Shown here piece after piece: positions 34,330 to 45,215 of a DNA stretch of 60,000 nt (the stretch's first letter is position 1; each line of letters begins with the position of its first letter). The notes below the pieces were generated by a model, which was given only the letters and a program-made list of their open reading frames with translations, was not told the DNA's origin and did not search any database. The DNA is from Polytrichum commune (lineage: Eukaryota; Streptophyta; Polytrichopsida; Polytrichales; Polytrichaceae). Location: assembly GCA_950295325.1 (NCBI GenBank), contig OX485803.1, positions 46,083,554-46,143,553 on the forward strand, read 5' to 3'. Made by a program: the position numbers and the translations under genes.

Positions 34330-35340
34330 GGGTAGGCTCTCGGCTCCGAGAGGGTAATCACTTGGGCTCTAGGACCAGATATTGTTTCCATGTGGGTGGT
34401 TACATGTTTGGTTGGGTAGGCTCTCGGCTAGTTAGTGTAGAGTCTTAGTTAGAGGGGCCAGATTTTGGATGAATGTGAAAGCCTTCAAGTTCTGTTAGTT
34501 TAGGCTCTCGGCTAGGTAGTCTAAGGTCTTAGTTAGAGGGGCCATATTTTGGATGAATGTGAAAGCCTTCAAGTTCTGTTAGTTTAGGCTCTCGGCTAGT
34601 TAGTGTAGAGTCTTAGTTAGAGGGGCCAGATTTTGGATGAATGTGAAAGCCTTCAAGTTCTGTTAGTTTAGGCTCTCGGCTAGGTAGTCTAAGGTCTTAG
34701 TTAGAGGGGCCATATTTTGGATGAATGTGAAAGCCTTCAAGTTCTTTTAGTTTAGGCTCTCGGCTAGGTAGTCTAATGTCTTAGTGTAAGGGCTAGTTAG
34801 TGTAAGGTCTTAGTTAGAGGGGGCCATATTTTGGATGAATGTGAAAGCTTAGAGGTTATGTTTGTTTAGGCTCTCACCTAGTTAGTGCAGGTCTTAGTTA
34901 TAGGGGGCCATATTTTGGATGAATGTGAATGCTTCAAGGTTATGTTTGTTTAGGCTCTCGGCTAGTTAGTTCAAGGTCTTAGTTATATGGGGCCATATTT
35001 TGGATCAATGTGAAAGCTTAGAGGTCATGTTTGTTTAGGCTCTCACCTAGTTAGTGCAGGTCTTAGTTATAGGGGGCCATATTTTGGATGAATGTGAATG
35101 CTTCAAGGTTATGTTTGTTTAGGCTCTCGGCTAGTTAGTTCAAGGTCTTAGTTATATGGGGCCATATTTTGGATCAATGTGAAAGCTTAGAGGTCATGTT
35201 TGTTTAGGCTCCCGGCTAGTTAGTGAAGGTCTTAGTTATAGGGGGCCATATTTTGGATCAATGTGAAAGCTTCAAGGTTATGTTTGTTTAGGCTCTCGGC
35301 TAGTTAGTTCAAGGTCTTAGTTATAGGGGGCCATGTATTG
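34330..35340 (+). repeat. Second tandem array, about 12 units of roughly 85 bp
   Basis: Units carry TAGGCTCTCGGCTAG, then GGTCTTAGTTAGAGGGG, GCCATATTTTGGATGAATG and TGAAAGCTT. Higher-order alternation is visible: neighbouring units differ, and pairs repeat at about 170 bp between 34860 and 35210. CTCTCGG and CCAGATTT are shared with the 75-bp array and with 28300-28520, so the two arrays probably derive from one ancestral sequence. Confidence 0.9.
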
Positions 35341-38300
35341 GATGAGGGGTTCATCATATGGTGGTCTAGCCCGGATTCTCTAATCGAGTTTTGATTCACC
35401 CCTTTAATACAAGGCAATCAAACCAAATATACTACCAATCATAGACACCTCACCTTTCTCCCTTTTCACATTAGCCCCTTAACAAATGCAATGAGTTGGG
35501 CAACTATATATCGGCCACAAATGGTTGCAAGCTCCAATTCATGCAAGCTTCACTAAAGGTGCGTCTCTCGGCCTCTCTTCATATTTTGTTTGCTCTTGAG
35601 TTGTATTTGGCTTGTGATTGCGAATTTGTTGGTTTCTACTTCAAATATGATTTTTTGAGGTTAGGCCAGATTTTCAACTTGTGAGGTTCAATGGCCTTGA
35701 GTTGTATTTGGCTTGTGATTGTGAATTTGTTGGTTTCTACTTCAAATCTGATTTTTTGAGGTTAGGCCAGATTTTCAAGTTGTGAGGTTATGGTGCGGAG
35801 AATATCTATGGCATGTTCTTTGGATCATTTTACCCATATTGGACATGCCCGGCAAATAGGGTGTAGATGGCCTTAAACTATAGTATATAGCTACTTGAAC
35901 TGACTACCCATTTTTGTAAGTCTTCAGGTTGGCTACATTTTGTTGACTAATAAAATATTTTGTGTATTTCGAACAATTTTTGGTTATTAAGTCCACGGGA
36001 ATGGGGTGCCTTTCCAACATATTGAATTCAAACTATCTCTAATTCCACGGAAATAGGCACTGCTTCTCCGAAAATTTCCCAATATAATCTAAATTTTCCG
36101 CTCTCCAATCTCTACTCTCCGCTCTCCGCTCTACACTCACATACTTGAGTTTCCCATACATGGCGTTTTGTAGTTTTTTCCATCCATTGAAGATGTTGTG
36201 GATCATGGTCCAAAACTACCCTTGTGATACCTAGAGCAGGGGCATGTGACACTCTCAACCAATGAAAATTCAAGGATTGTCAAGAGCCATGGCCTAATGG
36301 CTTTTGTGTAAATATGCCCTAAATAACAAACACGTTCTCCTGGAGTCCAAACATAACATTATAATAAAGTGGTCTTTGGAACATTGGGTCTTGTAAGTTA
36401 TGTCTAATACTTGATTTGCCTCTCGTTTATTCAATAAGGGCCATGCGAATTTTACGTACATAAGGATAATAAAAGGCTATGGATTTGCAATGTCTATGTA
36501 AGCTCGTTTGGTGAGAATGCCTGGATGAATTCATCGAGTGTGTGGGATGGGGTTTGTTTCAAGGGGTGAGTGGCAAGTTGGTGCATAGGCCGTCCTTGTC
36601 TCCTTTTGTACTAACCTCAAAGAAATAATGAATACATGCGCACGTGATGATATTGGTTTTCCTTTGTCCAAATTTATTGAGCTAGAGTGGACACGAGGGT
36701 GTGCATGACGTGGCTTTCAATCCTTCTTGTTAAATTGGGCAATCGATTGATATCAATTAATAAGAGATGTCAATAATTCTTATTGCTAAGCCACATGGAT
36801 GCTAGTTGGGTTGCTCAAAACTATATTTTAAATTCATATTTTTATCCTCCAATTTGTTGAAAATGCACATATTTTTCCCACACATTTATCATAATATATA
36901 AGGTGTCACTTCATGTTGGCAGTAAAAAAATACTTATATTGTAAGCATTATATTGTCACAATTCCAAACTAGTTTTACTAAAAGGGATTGTTGATCACAT
37001 TCCACTTGTTAACCGGGTTCAAATGTCTTGGTTAGGATATCAACTGAGAGGCGTTTATCACAAGATACCCTAACCATTCATCACAACCCTATACCTATTT
37101 ACCTTGCCCTCGCATTCATAACATTTATATTGTATGTTTTGGTGCAATACAATACTACTGGGAAAATGGTGGGTTATCAACATGCGGGATGTTGAATAAA
37201 TACACTAAAAGAGAAATTGAAATCACCTCCTTGAATTGACTTAAATTTGTGTTGATTCGGATCAACGAAATGCGTGATGATTTTAAGGTTGACATAATGA
37301 TGATGTGGGTCCCTTCTTTAATAAAGTGATCTGACACTTTTGAGAAAACATTAGTTGCATTTTTACTACTCACTATGTATGATCATATTTGGTTAATTTA
37401 CTTTGTATTTATTGTACCCAAGTAAATTTCATAAGTAAAATGAGTGACTTTCTAAAAGTTACAAAATCTCGCGGGTTGGGAAAACTCAACAATGAATATG
37501 TATGATTTAAATTTATTTGATGTATTTATTCTTATGTTAACTTATTTGAAAGAAAAAGAGAGATGAGAAGAAGAAGACTTTAGTGGGATCATCGTGATTG
37601 AAATGCTTGTTCGACCCACCTTTGATATTATTTCCACTAGACATAATATTAGTGGTGCAGGATTGCTAACCCCTCTCGGGGTGGGCACTATAAAAACCAA
37701 AGTAACCAAAGTGACCATGGGAACTTAGTGACTTGATGCTCTTTGTTTTGTTGGGGTTAGTATGGTATGGTGTTGTAGGGGTATATGATCACTTTTCTTC
37801 GTGAGGTGGCCGCCAAGTCATGGGACTTCTCAGTGGTTTATTATATGTGAGGGTTAGTATCACGTGGTTAGTGGGTTGGGTTCAATTCCTGGTGGCCTCA
37901 TCAAGCGTTGTATGGTGATGTAAGTGACTTGACATTTGCTATGTGAGTTACTTGGCAAGGAAGTATGGCCACCAGTCCCTACTGTAAGTTGTGATAATTC
38001 CTTAGCCAGTGTTGGCATTATTCTTTTGTAATCCTAATTATTTATTGGTTGGTGAGTACTTGGGGTTGCTATGGTGGTTGTGTGTCTATTGGCAGTGGTT
38101 CGTTGTTTTCTATCCTCCTTTTTGTGTAGAATTATGAACATAGCATTATTGTATGGTGATCACGTTGATTTCCTCAAATGTGTATTTGATGCTTATCTTA
38201 GGACTTTGAATGTTGTTTGAATACTTTCCATAGAAGGGGTGTGTGTGGCTCCCTAGCACTGGCCGTGATGACTAATAGCGGATCTACCTTCCATCCTTTG

Positions 38301-38423
38301 TTTATATTTCTATAAAAAAATGATAGTTTCATTTGGTATTCTATCATTACGGTATGTGAATTCAATGAATTATATTGTTAGGTTATCATTAGGTTATGTT
38401 GGTGGTGGAGATTGATATGATAG
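35341..38423. other. Intergenic, no gene recognised
   Basis: A duplicated stretch (about 35590-35670 and 35697-35790, sharing GAGTTGTATTTGGCTTGTGA) follows the arrays. Bases 36045-36057 carry CCACGGAAATAGG, inverted to 22674. Bases 36290-36320 look like one end of a MITE (TATGCCCTAA). No coding gene is supported. Confidence 0.45.
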
Positions 38424-39210
38424 TCATTTCACACATAGAAGGTCTCGTTTGAATTTGGCATTGTAGTGATTTGTTGGCCACACGTGCAAGGTAATAGCCA
38501 TGGGGGGGATGGTGTTTTGTGGGGGATCATTATTGAATGTGTTTGCATTCATGAGAACATAGCACCTTGATTTTTTTGATGCCCCTATAAGTTTTCTTAA
38601 TTCCCATACTGCTTTATTACGTCTTTTGGTTCGGAGGGCATGTATGTGGCGTTGTTTGTACTTTAGAAGTACACGTAGCCATGTGTCAAGGTTTGGAGAG
38701 TTAAATATGGAGCATGTAATTGATGGGAAGGCTTCCTTGCCAAAGAACAGTTGTTTCATGATGTTCCCCATGTATTGACCATGTCTCAGTTCTAGAAGAC
38801 ATGTCATTTGAGAGTCACTTATGTATTTGTTTGTCCAAATTTTATTGGATAGCTCATTATCTATTTTCTCATTGGCTATCCATTTGTCTATGTTGGGATA
38901 TAGTATGGGAATCAATTCTAAATTTATGTTCTTATCATACTTTGTGCGATGTTTTTCAAGGAATCTAATAGGTCCTTTGTTAGGGGTTGTTCCCATTGAC
39001 GGCCAATTGTCTCTTTGGTAGTAGTACGGTGTTGAGTGGGCAAGTTCATGTGGTTGTGAGGCGTTGAAGTATTCTTTTGATGTACATTCATTAGCAAGTG
39101 TGTCGGCTTTTTCGTTTCTTGTGATGTTTGCATGTGCTCTTACTTTGTATAGTGTTATGGGTTGAGTTCTTTGTATAAGAAAGTTAAAATTTTTCTTCTA
39201 AAATGGTTTT
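38424..39210 (-). pseudogene. LINE remnant: RNase H C-terminal part and C-terminal domain
   Basis: On the minus strand a frame running from about 39210 to TAA at 38424 reads KVRAHANITRNEKADTLAN, the last catalytic block of an RNase H domain of non-LTR retrotransposons. It continues through a long C-terminal region with TCLLELRHGQ, RHIHALRTKRRNKAVWEL and a tail rich in Cys and Asn. The 5' side breaks off near 39200 with a stop. It is probably the same LINE as the reverse transcriptase piece at 40594-40866. No poly(A) tail or target duplication was found. Confidence 0.6.
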
Positions 39211-39459
39211 ATTGGGGATGGTTGTTGTGTGGCGTGGGGTGTTTTATTTGGTTTGAAAGAAAATACCTATAGCATAACAATTTGTATCAAATAATATTTC
39301 CACTTGTAGATGTTTATTAGGACACCATGCATCGGACCCAAGACCTCCTTATGGGTAGCAAATATTAAACTCTACATTGTGCACATTTACTTGTTTTTGT
39401 ATACATATTGATAGATGAATATTTTAGATTACTTATTCAAGCTACTATAGCGTAGATGG

Positions 39460-39500
39460 GTCTTAACTTTTATTTATTTATTTATTTATTTATAAAAATT
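39460..39500. repeat. TTTA microsatellite
   Basis: About six consecutive TTTA units (TATTTATTTATTTATTTATT). Simple sequence, no other significance seen. Confidence 0.85.
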
Positions 39501-40036
39501 TTATGACTAGCCCACCTCTCATAGGATATGAAACACGTGATTAGTACTAGATGTGTAGCAAATCTAAATCAAGGCTGTAGCCGCATACTTATAATATTTG
39601 GAGCTCATATGAGTATCAAATTCATTATTAAAGTGAATATTCGTGTGCTCATTAAATGATTATATAGGTCTCCCCCAATTAATTTAGACTATTGAGTTAT
39701 CATAGTTATCATGTTTTAAGCACATAGACCAATCTCTTTAAAACGCATGTCTTTTTGGTATTTGTTCTTGGAGCCATACCAAACCACGTAACCCTCAAAT
39801 AAAGGTGTCCAATCAAGACAAGTAATCAAATCGGGCACCTCTACCTTAAGCCAACTTTACAACTCAACCCTACAACTCTCCAGTTTTAAATTTTTGCCCT
39901 ACACATTTTTTGGAAACCTAACTCCTTGCACTTTGTGCCTTTGATACAATTCGACTTCATAGAGCCCAACTCTCTTTGTATTGATTTCCACTAGGTAACA
40001 TACATGGGCCATGTGCGATCATTGTTTAATTGACTG

Positions 40037-40325
40037 GACACATCACACGGGATCCCAAATCCCAAGTCCCACTCATGTTAGCAAGTCCCATATGGAGGTA
40101 AAGTCCCAACTTTTGAGCCTCAAGAAATCATTAAATCATGGTTAATTATCATTAAATTCATATCTTGATAATTTTAGGCAAATATTCATGGGACTTGTGT
40201 TGAAAGTTGGGTCTAGCTATTGCTCAACCCAACCCTAAACACAAGTCCCAAGCCTCACCTCCAAAGATTGTTGCCATGTAGGCCATCCATGTCATTTTGG
40301 GGACTTGGGACCCCGTGTGATGTGG
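40037..40325. mobile_element. MITE-like inverted repeat
   Basis: ACATCACACGGGATCCCA near 40040 faces TGGGACCCCGTGTGATGT near 40306-40323, an inverted repeat of about 18 bases with one mismatch. AAGTCCCA-type motifs recur inside. No coding capacity and no certain target duplication. Confidence 0.5.
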
Positions 40326-40593
40326 TAAGTCCCAACTTCTGTGCTCTCAACGGTTGAAATGCATAGATTGGCCTCAAGTGACTTGAGACTTAGAGCCAAG
40401 GACACCGTATGAACCGGCCCTAAGCATTAAAATAGTGTTCATTATGAATACTAATTGTTTATATTTGACAAACAACTTGGGCTTTTGTTATATGCAACGA
40501 GGATGCATATATTTGAACTTCACATTTTTCCCTACTTGAAATATTATCAAGACTCATACATTGCATGTGTCAACAAACTAAAATGTCCAAGTG

Positions 40594-40866
40594 TCAGCAA
40601 ACTACGATTGGGATTTGTAGGGGCATTTGGTTATTACACGTTTGTTTATACCTAGGTCCATATGTGGCTGGTCTAGAATATAAATCAAGTTTGTTGATTC
40701 GGGGTTGAATGTGTTTGATGTTATCAATCAATATGGCTAGGTCATTTGCATATGAACCAAGATAAACACTTCTCAAAATTGGATCAACTTCTTTGAATGA
40801 GAATGTGGATTCTCCACATTGACATCTATATTCAACTAGTATGGGCATCCAAAGGTAATGAAGCAT
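40594..40866 (-). pseudogene. LINE reverse transcriptase fragment
   Basis: A 90-codon minus-strand frame reads VYLGSYANDLAILIDNI, which fits the catalytic Y-A-D-D block of non-LTR reverse transcriptases with the first D changed to N (40741-40752). It is followed by a helix-like segment (RINKLDLYSRPA). It lies upstream of, and on the same strand as, the RNase H remnant at 38424-39210, about the spacing expected inside one LINE after allowing for the MITE between them. The frame is clearly decayed. Confidence 0.5.
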
Positions 40867-41299
40867 TGTATATTAAGAGTATGGCTAGGTCATTCATCAA
40901 CTTTTTAAGAATAATTTATACAATGGGAACTTCTTATTCTAGTGCATCTGATATAGGAATAAGTTTCAAAGACCCCAAAAAGTCTACAGCGATCCATCGA
41001 GATGAATTAACAACGTAAATATGAGGTTCTATAATACTTTATTCCATGTAGGTGATGATGGAGTATATAACATTATTCAGATCGATAACACTGTTCTATG
41101 GGATTGACAATATTCCATGATATTCCCACATTTAGATTGGATATGGAATAATCATATAATATTTTGTGAAATATTGTCAGTCCCACAAAACATTGTTATG
41201 GATCTAAATAATGTTATGTATGGACTTTTGCATGATAATAACTTTTACAAAATTATGAAGAGAAGTTTTTCCCTACGTTGTGATGAATTGTAGACTCAT

Positions 41300-41614
41300 C
41301 CATAAATAACTTACACAAAAATGGAGGTAACATAAAGTTATTTTTTTGTCACAAGCAAAGAAAGGTTCCTCTATGATGGTTGTGGAAATTAGATTGTGAG
41401 TATATCTGTAAGTAACTTGGAGGTAGTACAAAGGGGTTCTGTGTCACATTGAGAAGAAATTAATTACTCCATGAGGGTCATGGGATTTATGGGAAAATCC
41501 CAAATTTACATACGAGTAACTTACACAAAAGCTGAAGGTAACATAAAGTTTTTGTCACATACAAAGAAAACTGCTCTTTGAGGATTATGGGATAGATCTT
41601 AACTTCATCCATGA

Positions 41615-41648
<34 letters not shown>

Positions 41649-42590
41649 GATTTGGAAGCTTCTTATGGATGAAGTTAAAATCTATCCCAGGTTTGGCGTG
41701 AATGAAGGATGCTTCACCTTGATCGTAGCCACAAGCTCATATGTGAACCCGGAGCGGGTTTACTGAGCATGGCTTCCATGAGGGGTTGTTTACATCATGA
41801 AGTCGTCCCAAGGCCCTGTAAAATATGTGATTTGCTCTTGAACTCGTCCCGAGACCACTTAGGTGTACACCAAGGAAAAAAATGTCAGAATGACCATGGA
41901 GTTCAAGGCCCCCAAAAGACATATTTTAAAGCCTACATTATGCAGTGACATGGTCCAATAGGTTTTGCGGCGGGAGAGGCAAAATATGTGCTCTAGTAGA
42001 CAAAAGCAAGGGCCCATGGTAGAGAAATGTTGTTATAATAACATTTTTGTATTGAATTTTTTTTGGGGGAAGAGAAGATGAACACAAGAGCATGGTCAAA
42101 CTAGATTTTTTTTACTTCTCTCAAAATTGCCCTTTTTGGACATATGTTAAAAGAAATCAACGCACTCACTTTTTCTGTGCATGGTCATTCCTCTTGATCC
42201 ACGTTCGGTTTACACGTAGTGAGGGGCCCAAAGGCTTTGCCAATTGGTTTCTTAAGAAATCGGACCACGAAGTCAGACCATGGGAAAAGACCATCCTCCA
42301 TGGCCCATGGTGTACGTAAATCAAGCGGCCTTAGTAAACATACACAAAAGTTGGAGGTAACATAAAGTGTTGTTGGTCAAAGGAGAGTTGACTGTATGGT
42401 AGTGATCGAATAAAGTAGGAATGAATTTAGGTAGGCATGCGTGAGTCACACGGAAGTGGGAGGCAAAACATATATAAAGTATTCGGGGTCACATGCAAAG
42501 CAAAGTTGACCTATGGGGGTGGTGGAATAATAAAGAAGTGGGAATTTGTGCATGAGTGAGTCCCACGGAAGTTGGAGGCACCTATTAACA
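41300..42590. repeat. Diverged reiterations of a CACAAAAG-TGGAGGTAACATAAAG motif
   Basis: Related segments occur near 41314, 41521, 42344, 42448 and 42568. Each begins CACAAAA or CACGGAAG, has GGAGG(T/C)AACATAAAGT-like sequence and is followed by TCACA(T/A)GCAAAG. Spacing is irregular. The middle (41690-42330) is other sequence, perhaps an inserted element bounded by GGCGTGAATGAAGG and AAGCGGCC. Confidence 0.45.
41588..41689. repeat. Hairpin with 27-bp arms around a GA microsatellite
   Basis: The left arm 41588-41615 (TGGGATAGATCTTAACTTCA...) and right arm 41663-41689 (...GAAGTTAAAATCTATCCCA) are inverted repeats with two or three mismatches. The loop is about 47 bases and consists largely of a (GA)n run. 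It may be a small foldback element or a hairpin-forming transcript. Confidence 0.75.
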
Positions 42591-42599
42591 AAGAGACGC

Positions 42600-43159
42600 T
42601 TTATTTTGTGCCGCAAAAATAGCATTACAGCTAACGGCCACGTGTATGGGCTTGGATTAGGAGGAGAGGGCGGTGCGCCCATCTCCAATCCGTGGATCTC
42701 CATCGGACGGCCAGCGTGAGACGCTGGTGATAAGGACGAAAGTTACGGAAAGGCAAAGGAGGTACTTAGGGTTCACACCCCCGGCAGCGCTACTGGAGGA
42801 CTTTCCACTTCTTGTTACTCGGGAGCGCTCTCCTGAGAGCTCGTCAGGCGGATCCATTGCCTTCATTGCGTAGTCTCCTTCACGCAGGTGGAGTGAAATG
42901 GCTGCGTAGTCCCTTTTGTGGGCATGCAGTATTTTTTTGGAATTTCCTTTTGAGTCGGTGGAATCAAGATTGTGGAATTTTGTTTTCTCTGCTAGGGTTT
43001 TTGGGTCAGAGATGTTCTTGTTCTAGTTTTCGTGCTTGGCCGTCGTATGTGTTGGTAGGTGTATGTGCTTTCGGGAAGGGGTGTTTTAGGTTGAGTGGGT
43101 GCATGCGAGTTATGTGTTGAAGGGTGCGGCAAATTGTGTGCGGGCGCAGAGCTTTCAAG
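42600..43159 (+). promoter_or_regulatory. eEF1A promoter and probable 5'UTR intron
   Basis: GC content rises sharply from about 42630. A G-box core CACGTG is at 42639-42644. A telo-box-like TTAGGGTT lies near 42767; telo-boxes are known in plant eEF1A promoters. A possible donor CAG|GTGGAG near 42887 and acceptor GCGCAG ending at 43149 would define a 5'UTR intron, as in other plant eEF1A genes. No clear TATA box was found. The intron assignment is inference. Confidence 0.5.
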
Positions 43160-44812
43160 ATGGGTAAGGAGAAGGCCCATATCAACATCGTGGTCATCGG
43201 CCATGTCGACTCCGGCAAGTCGACGACCACTGGTCACCTTATCTACAAGTTGGGAGGCATCGACAAGCGTGTGATCGAACGTTTCGAGAAGGAGGCAGCT
43301 GAGATGAACAAGCGTTCATTTAAGTACGCGTGGGTGTTGGACAAGTTGAAGGCCGAGCGTGAGCGTGGTATCACCATCGATATTGCCCTGTGGAAGTTTG
43401 AGACCACGAAGTACTATTGCACGGTCATCGACGCACCCGGACATCGGGATTTCATCAAGAACATGATCACAGGAACCTCACAAGCAGATTGCGCTGTGCT
43501 GATCATCGACTCGACGACTGGAGGTTTCGAGGCCGGTATCTCGAAGGATGGGCAGACCCGTGAGCACGCTTTGTTGGCTTTCACCTTGGGAGTGAGGCAG
43601 ATGATCTGCTGCTGCAACAAGGTATGTTAGTTTGATGTCTATTTTGATTATGCAGGCGGTACATATATTTTTAATATGGCTGTGGTGAGGAGATCGAGCT
43701 CCTAAATATAAGTTGGATTTAGGGTTCAATAATTGGTATTGTGTTGATGGTAGCACAATTAATGTCAGCCCGTAGCATTGAATACGTTTCTTCTGGGATG
43801 TCGGGTATATGTTTCGGAGCTAGAGAGGATTAGTAAATGTGGAAGCTTTCGGTGAGTTGCTGTAGGACCGGACGAAGTAATTGAGGCAAGGGATTCTGGG
43901 GTCCAATAATGGTGTGTATGTTGTGGCTAGATGGACGCGACCACCCCCAAGTACAGCAAGGCCCGTTTTGAGGAAATCACCAAGGAGGTGTCATCTTACT
44001 TGAAGAAGGTGGGATACAACCCTGACAAGATCCCGTTCGTGCCCATCTCCGGATTTGAGGGAGACAACATGATCGAGAGGTCATCGAACTTGGACTGGTA
44101 CAAGGGACCCACTCTGTTGGAGGCTTTGGACGGCATCTCCGAGCCCAAGAGACCCTCGGACAAGCCTTTGAGGTTGCCCTTGCAGGACGTGTACAAGATC
44201 GGAGGCATTGGAACTGTGCCGGTCGGACGAGTGGAGACCGGAGTGATCAAGCCCGGTATGTTGGTGTGTTTCGCACCCACGGGTCTGACGACTGAGGTGA
44301 AGTCCGTGGAGATGCACCACGAGTCTATGTTGGAGGCCCACCCCGGAGACAACGTGGGATTCAACGTGAAGAATGTGGCAGTGAAGGACTTGAAGAGAGG
44401 GTACGTGGCATCGGACTCGAAGAACGACCCCGCCAAGGAGGCCGCCAACTTCACCGCCCAGGTGATCATCATGAACCACCCCGGGCAAATCGGGAACGGG
44501 TACGCCCCGGTGCTGGATTGCCACACTTCCCATATCGCCGTGAAGTTCGCCGAGATCCTGACCAAGGTGGACAGGCGATCCGGAAAGGAGTTGGAGAAGG
44601 AGCCCAAGTTTTTGAAGAACGGAGACGCCGGGTTCGTGAAGATGATTCCCACCAAGCCCATGACCGTGGAGACTTTCGCTGAGTATCCACCATTGGGACG
44701 ATTCGCCGTGCGCGACATGAGGCAGACTGTGGCCGTGGGAGTGATCAAGGCCGTCGAGAAGAAGGACCCCACCGGCGCCAAGGTGACGAAGGCTGCTGCC
44801 AAGAAGAAATGA
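43160..44812 (+). CDS. EF1A: Translation elongation factor 1-alpha (eEF1A)
   Basis: Two coding exons, 43160-43621 (154 codons) and 43931-44812 (293 codons plus stop), with a 309-bp GT-AG intron in phase 0; the product is 447 residues, the usual plant length. eEF1A carries aminoacyl-tRNA to the ribosome as a GTP complex in the cytosol. Visible motifs: P-loop GHVDSGKST at 14-22, RGITID switch region, DAPGH at 91-95, NKMD at 153-156 and SGFEG further on. The intron falls exactly between NK and MD of the guanine-recognition motif. The C-terminus is lysine-rich (KAAAKKK). The start ATG is preceded by TTCAAG. The coding sequence is much richer in GC than the surroundings, with biased codon use typical of highly expressed genes. 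No lesions seen. Confidence 0.98.
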
Positions 44813-44972
44813 GCAGGCGGGGTCCATCCAATCATAGTGGGGGTATTCGATCGAACCAAGTGAGAACTTATTGGTTTTGCTACTCCTTTCCCTTAGAGAA
44901 GATGGGTGCCGGCCGGCCGGCTTGTCTGCGCCTGTTCATGGAAGGAGGGAGGCAATAGTCATTGGGGATCCC

Positions 44973-45215
44973 CTAATGAATGGAATTCCTGTCTGGGAAT
45001 GCGTATAGATAGATATATACATCACGCACACTTACGGGTGAGTGTGGCCAATGAACGATCAAACTATGTTCACTGGCACCAGTAAGTGTGCAGGAGCCTC
45101 TAATTAATGGAATCCCTATTTGGGAGCATGTATAGATATGTACACCACGCACACTTACAGGTGGGTGTGGCCAATGAACGATTAAACTATGTTCACTGGC
45201 ACCGGTAAGTGTGGA
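44973..45215 (+). repeat. Two tandem 123-bp units, each a long hairpin, 3' of eEF1A
   Basis: Unit 1 (about 44973-45095) and unit 2 (about 45096-45215) are some 90% alike. Each holds an outer stem (CACACTTACnGGTG with CACCnGTAAGTGTG: 45027-45040/45077-45090 and 45150-45163/45200-45213) and an inner stem (CCAATGAAC with GTTCACTGG). They lie 160-400 bases after the eEF1A stop and could be in its 3'UTR, or be a duplicated foldback element. Confidence 0.8.

Noticed and set aside
33686-34357. Open reading frames on both strands with a repeating peptide (GLASRNLSANSN... type)
   Set aside because: They arise because the tandem unit is 75 bp, a multiple of three, with no stop in several frames. No start context or other coding signal.
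43996-44859. Long antisense reading frames of 287 and 248 codons opposite eEF1A
   Set aside because: Shadows of a GC-biased, stop-poor coding strand.
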